A stretch of 64,000 bases of DNA from Paenibacillus sp. J5C2022. GTDB lineage: Bacteria; Bacillota; Bacilli; Paenibacillales; Paenibacillaceae. Numbering within the stretch: the first letter of the stretch is position 1; each line of letters begins with the position of its first letter. The position numbers and the translations under genes are program-made. The notes under the pieces are model-generated. The model searched no databases. It had not been told where the DNA came from and was given only the letters and a program-made list of their open reading frames with translations. Location of the stretch: the NCBI RefSeq assembly GCF_025567625.1, contig NZ_JAOQJC010000045.1:1-64000 (forward strand). Direction: 5' to 3'. Of the stretch, positions 61,309 through 64,000 are shown in pieces.

Positions 61309-61394
61309 GTCTTCATCGCAACCGGTCAGAAGATCCGCTATTCCCGGAAGACTCTGGGCTGATCGGCGGGAAGACAGCACATATAGACAAGCCA

Positions 61395-61444
61395 GGGGGC
61401 GTCCCGGCAGCCGTCTGTTACGACTACCGAGGACGCCCCCTTTA
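61395..61444. terminator. Bidirectional terminator
   Basis: GGGGGCGTCC (61395-61404) pairs with GGACGCCCCC (61431-61440) between convergent genes; TTTAT follows on the plus strand. Confidence 0.85.
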
Positions 61445-61447
61445 TAT

Positions 61448-62845
61448 TCAACCAGATCGGAACAGATAAATGCGGGTACCGGCGCTGGAGCTGTCCCGCT
61501 CCCAATCGAGCCGCATGCTCGACAGCAGATAGTCTACAATGGCCATGCCAATGCCCGCTCCTTTACTTGCGCTGCCGCCGTTCATTCCGTTACCGCGGTC
61601 GGCAACGACAAGCGCCAGCTTGCCTCCCCGCATCTCCGTATACAATCCGATATAACGGCCTTGCGGCGCATGGCGCACGACGTTCTGGAACAAGTTGTCC
61701 AGTATGCGCTGGAACGCGGACTTGTCCACCTCCCACATCAGCGGTTCGCCCTCCAGCCGGATATCGGCTTCGATGCCCGCCCGCTCCCATACGGGATACC
61801 AGGCGGCGGCGCTTTCCCGCATCAGCCGCTTCACATCGGACGGCTGCGGCTCCAGCTTGTAGCGGCCACTGGTCATCAAGGTATAGGCCAGCAGATTGTC
61901 GATCAGTTCTCCAAGCCCCGACGCCTTCTCCTGCATCGTCGCCAGCGATTGCCGCCCCCGCTCCGACAGATGCTCCTGCGTCAAGGTGTACAGATGTCCG
62001 TTCATCACCGTCAGCGGCGTTCGCAGATCGTGCGACAGATTGGCGATGAGCGACTTGCGCAGCGCTTCCTCCTCACCCTGCCGCCGTCGGCTCTCCTGCA
62101 ACTGCCCGATCATGCCGTTGAATGCCGACTCCAGCGCACCGATCTCGTCCTGCTGCCCCAGCTCGACCGGCATAGGAACGCCATGCTTGTCTCGCAGCGC
62201 CATCGCTTGCTGCAGACGCTGCAGCCGCCGCCTGATCTGGCGGAAGAAGAGCACCGACACCGTAATGAAGAGCAAGAACACGATGAGAACGAAAGCCAGA
62301 TAGAAAGGCGTACCCGTATCCGGCACTTCCGCGCGAATAATGTCTCTCGGCATTCGCATCGTCATGAAGCCCGGTCCGGCATGCTCCTTACCCAGAAACG
62401 CCACCACAGTGAACGGGTCGCTGTCCACGCTGCGCTTCATGAAAGCGACGCTATCGTCCACACTCCACTTTAGCGGAATATCTGACTGAGGGGGCAGTTG
62501 CAGTACCGTCTCTCCCTCACCGTTCACCCAGAACAGGGAAGCCTCCGGATATTGTTCGTACAGCCGCCGCATTTCTCCGCTGATCTCATCGGCCGTCAGC
62601 CCATCCATTCCCGCCGCGGCTTCGTACCACATCTCCTTCAATTGGGTGCTGTCGCCGTACTTGGGCTCCCTCTCCTCGCCATCATCATTGACCACGCTGT
62701 CATAGATGATATAGGCTATGCCTGCGACCGGCAGGACGATGGGAATAAACAGGAAAGCGCCCAGCACAATGAGCAAATATTGATTTTTCAGCGACTTGAC
62801 GGCGAACCAGCGCTCTCTCCACGACCGTCGCTTCATCCCCTTCAT
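61448..62845 (-). CDS. OmpR-type two-component sensor histidine kinase
   Basis: 465 residues. Two membrane segments (about 18-45 and 185-210) flank an extracytoplasmic sensor, then HAMP, the HisKA box SLIANLSHDLRTPLTVMNGH (phospho-His), and an HATPase (FQNVVRHAP, VVADRGNGMN, GAGIGMAIVDYLL). The ATG at 62845 overlaps the response-regulator stop (ATGA), so the longer frame reaching 62980 is not used. It should respond to cell-envelope stress, possibly via the convergent LanFEG-like transporter. Confidence 0.9.
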   Translation of the reverse strand: MKGMKRRSWRERWFAVKSLKNQYLLIVLGAFLFIPIVLPVAGIAYIIYDSVVNDDGEEREPKYGDSTQLKEMWYEAAAGMDGLTADEISGEMRRLYEQYPEASLFWVNGEGETVLQLPPQSDIPLKWSVDDSVAFMKRSVDSDPFTVVAFLGKEHAGPGFMTMRMPRDIIRAEVPDTGTPFYLAFVLIVFLLFITVSVLFFRQIRRRLQRLQQAMALRDKHGVPMPVELGQQDEIGALESAFNGMIGQLQESRRRQGEEEALRKSLIANLSHDLRTPLTVMNGHLYTLTQEHLSERGRQSLATMQEKASGLGELIDNLLAYTLMTSGRYKLEPQPSDVKRLMRESAAAWYPVWERAGIEADIRLEGEPLMWEVDKSAFQRILDNLFQNVVRHAPQGRYIGLYTEMRGGKLALVVADRGNGMNGGSASKGAGIGMAIVDYLLSSMRLDWERDSSSAGTRIYLFRSG

Positions 62846-63516
62846 CGTCTCACCCTGTAGCCAAGACCGCGAATCGTCTCTACAATTTCCGGCGATGCGG
62901 GGTCTCTCTCGATCTTCTCGCGAAGATAGCGAATATGCACCATCAGTGTCTTGTCGCCTTCCAGGTAAGGCTCGCCCCACACCGATTCGTAGATCTGCTC
63001 CTTCGTCATAATCTGGCCCAGGTGCCGCAGCAGATACATGAAGATATGGAACTGCTTGCCGCTAAGCGGAATCTCCTCGCCGCTGTCCGCATGAACGATC
63101 CGGTTCTCCGCTTCATAGACGAGCAGATGCTTCACCTTCACCGGCTCGTGGGATGGCGCTCCCGTACGCCTGAGCAGCACTTCGATCCGGGCTGCCAGCT
63201 CCTCGGGATGGAACGGCTTCGTCACATAATCGTCGGCGAACTGCAGCCCTTGCAGCTTGTCGTCGATCGCAGTCCGGGCCGACAGCATCAGGATCGGAAT
63301 GCCAGGCTCCGCACGCTTCAACCGCTGCCCTACCGTGAAGCCGTCCAGCCCCGGCAGCATGATGTCGAGAATAACCAGATGACAGCCTGCCACCTCTTCC
63401 AATGCGCGTTCCCCGCTCCTCAGCCACTTCACCTCGTAATTCCGCTCTCGCAGATGCTCGACGACAAAGCTGCCAATCTCGCGATCGTCCTCTATGTACA
63501 ATAGTGTCGCACTCAC
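62842..63516 (-). CDS. OmpR/PhoB-family response regulator
   Basis: 224 residues. Receiver with acidic pocket IEDDREIG and phospho-Asp in LVILDIMLPGLDG, and a C-terminal winged helix (about 130-224: EIPLSGKQFHIFMYLLRHLG, LMVHIRYLREKIERDPA). The start is a GTG at 63516 with GGGAG 7 nt upstream. Translationally coupled to the kinase. Confidence 0.92.
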   Translation of the reverse strand: MSATLLYIEDDREIGSFVVEHLRERNYEVKWLRSGERALEEVAGCHLVILDIMLPGLDGFTVGQRLKRAEPGIPILMLSARTAIDDKLQGLQFADDYVTKPFHPEELAARIEVLLRRTGAPSHEPVKVKHLLVYEAENRIVHADSGEEIPLSGKQFHIFMYLLRHLGQIMTKEQIYESVWGEPYLEGDKTLMVHIRYLREKIERDPASPEIVETIRGLGYRVRR

Positions 63517-63606
63517 ATTCCCGCTCCCCTTCTTGCCATTCGTCTATATCCATTATAGGCGAATCGCAATCCTTCGGAAAAGCGGTTAAGCTTTTACCCT
63601 TCATGA

Positions 63607-64000
63607 TTAGACAACAGACAACGCTTGTGCCAGCGCAGACGACAGCTCCTCCGTCGATTCCCACTGAACGGGCCGGATCGGCAGTGGAGCAGAGATGTGA
63701 TTTTCGCCCCGATTGCCTTTCATCGTCCATACAACGGGAATATTCGAAGCGACCGCATACCCGGCGGCAAAGCATTCATGTAACGGCCGGTGCGTTAGCG
63801 TTATATCCGATACGATCAGCTTGCTTTCTTTCATCAATTTGACAAGATCGGAATGGCCTTGTTGGTCACCCTGTTGATTCATTAAGCACGGCGTATAACC
63901 GAAGTGCTCAGCTGTGGACATAACGACTTCCAGCCATTCTTGTCCATACTCCTCATCAGAAGGTATCAAAATGAGGCATCGCCGCTGCTTCTGACCGCCG
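63607..64000 (-). CDS. Partial gene: STALD/nucleoside-deoxyribosyltransferase-like fold (5' end outside the window)
   Basis: At least 130 codons; the frame is still open at the window edge (RRCLILIPSDEEYGQEWLEV), so the start is missing. The pattern KLIVSDITLTHRPLHECFAA followed by AVASNIPVVW resembles the core of nucleoside 2-deoxyribosyltransferase-like and TIR/STALD proteins (strand, D-T, conserved Glu, GYA, then hydrophobic strand). Glu in LHECFAAGYA would be the candidate catalytic residue. Function not assigned. It is 91 bp from the response-regulator start and oriented the same way. Confidence 0.5.
   Translation of the reverse strand, partial: GGQKQRRCLILIPSDEEYGQEWLEVVMSTAEHFGYTPCLMNQQGDQQGHSDLVKLMKESKLIVSDITLTHRPLHECFAAGYAVASNIPVVWTMKGNRGENHISAPLPIRPVQWESTEELSSALAQALSVV

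Overview
The window looks like chromosomal DNA of a spore-forming member of the Paenibacillaceae (Paenibacillus/Cohnella type). The evidence is gene content, not a database hit. There are S-layer-homology (SLH) proteins, several LplB/LplC-type sugar ABC importers with YesM/YesN-like or AraC-type regulators, a Tgl-type spore-coat transglutaminase, a YheC/YheD ATP-grasp protein, a BrxC (bacillithiol) redox protein, strong GGAGG ribosome-binding sites and frequent GTG/TTG starts. No rRNA, tRNA, insertion sequence, prophage or CRISPR array was seen.

Layout. 1-0.83 kb: array of 114-bp repeats. 0.9-2.8 kb: mtlD and a HAD phosphatase. 3.3-9.1 kb (minus): sugar ABC importer (LplB, LplC, lipoprotein) followed by a secreted GH18-like protein, divergent from a membrane AraC-type regulator (9.5-11.8 kb). 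11.9-15.7 kb (minus): potABCD polyamine importer with overlapping genes. 15.9-17.2 kb: a frameshifted small membrane-protein gene, a dispersed intergenic repeat and a 51-bp tandem array. 17.3-20.0 kb: YhgE/Pip membrane protein and its TetR regulator, each preceded by the same 23-bp operator-like site. 20.3-23.0 kb: brxC, an SLH protein and an ATP-grasp protein. 23.2-26.5 kb: a three-gene operon of a PaaK-like adenylating enzyme, SbnA and SbnB, predicted to make L-2,3-diaminopropionate. 26.9-31.6 kb: ohrR, methyltransferase, lipoprotein peptidyl-prolyl isomerase, tgl and a Cof-type phosphatase. 32.2-33.1 kb: AraC regulator. 33.5-44.9 kb (minus): a glycan-use locus (two permeases, YesN/YesM two-component system, solute-binding lipoprotein, AraC regulator, uncharacterised 616-residue protein, GH3 hexosaminidase). 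45.3-49.4 kb: a 1355-residue surface protein with SLH anchors. 49.4-51.2 kb: lipoprotein and Gfo/Idh oxidoreductase. 51.4-53.2 kb: hflX behind a roughly 530-nt leader that carries a 12-codon leader peptide and a strong terminator. 53.3-58.6 kb: a lipoprotein and an Rbs-type sugar importer. 58.9-63.5 kb: a LanFEG/Bcr-like ABC transporter convergent with an OmpR-type two-component system. The last gene (63.6 kb onward) runs off the window.

The two most interesting items are the hflX leader, whose peptide carries an Arg-X-Arg motif like those of macrolide-stalled erm leaders, and the compact diaminopropionate operon, which has its own adenylating enzyme but no carrier protein or other assembly gene nearby. 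A further theme is non-coding repeats: three dispersed intergenic families plus several unrelated tandem arrays.

Starts were moved from the longest possible ORF wherever a ribosome-binding site, an overlap with the neighbour or family alignment supported another codon. Product names come from motif recognition by eye; exact sugar specificities cannot be read from the sequence.
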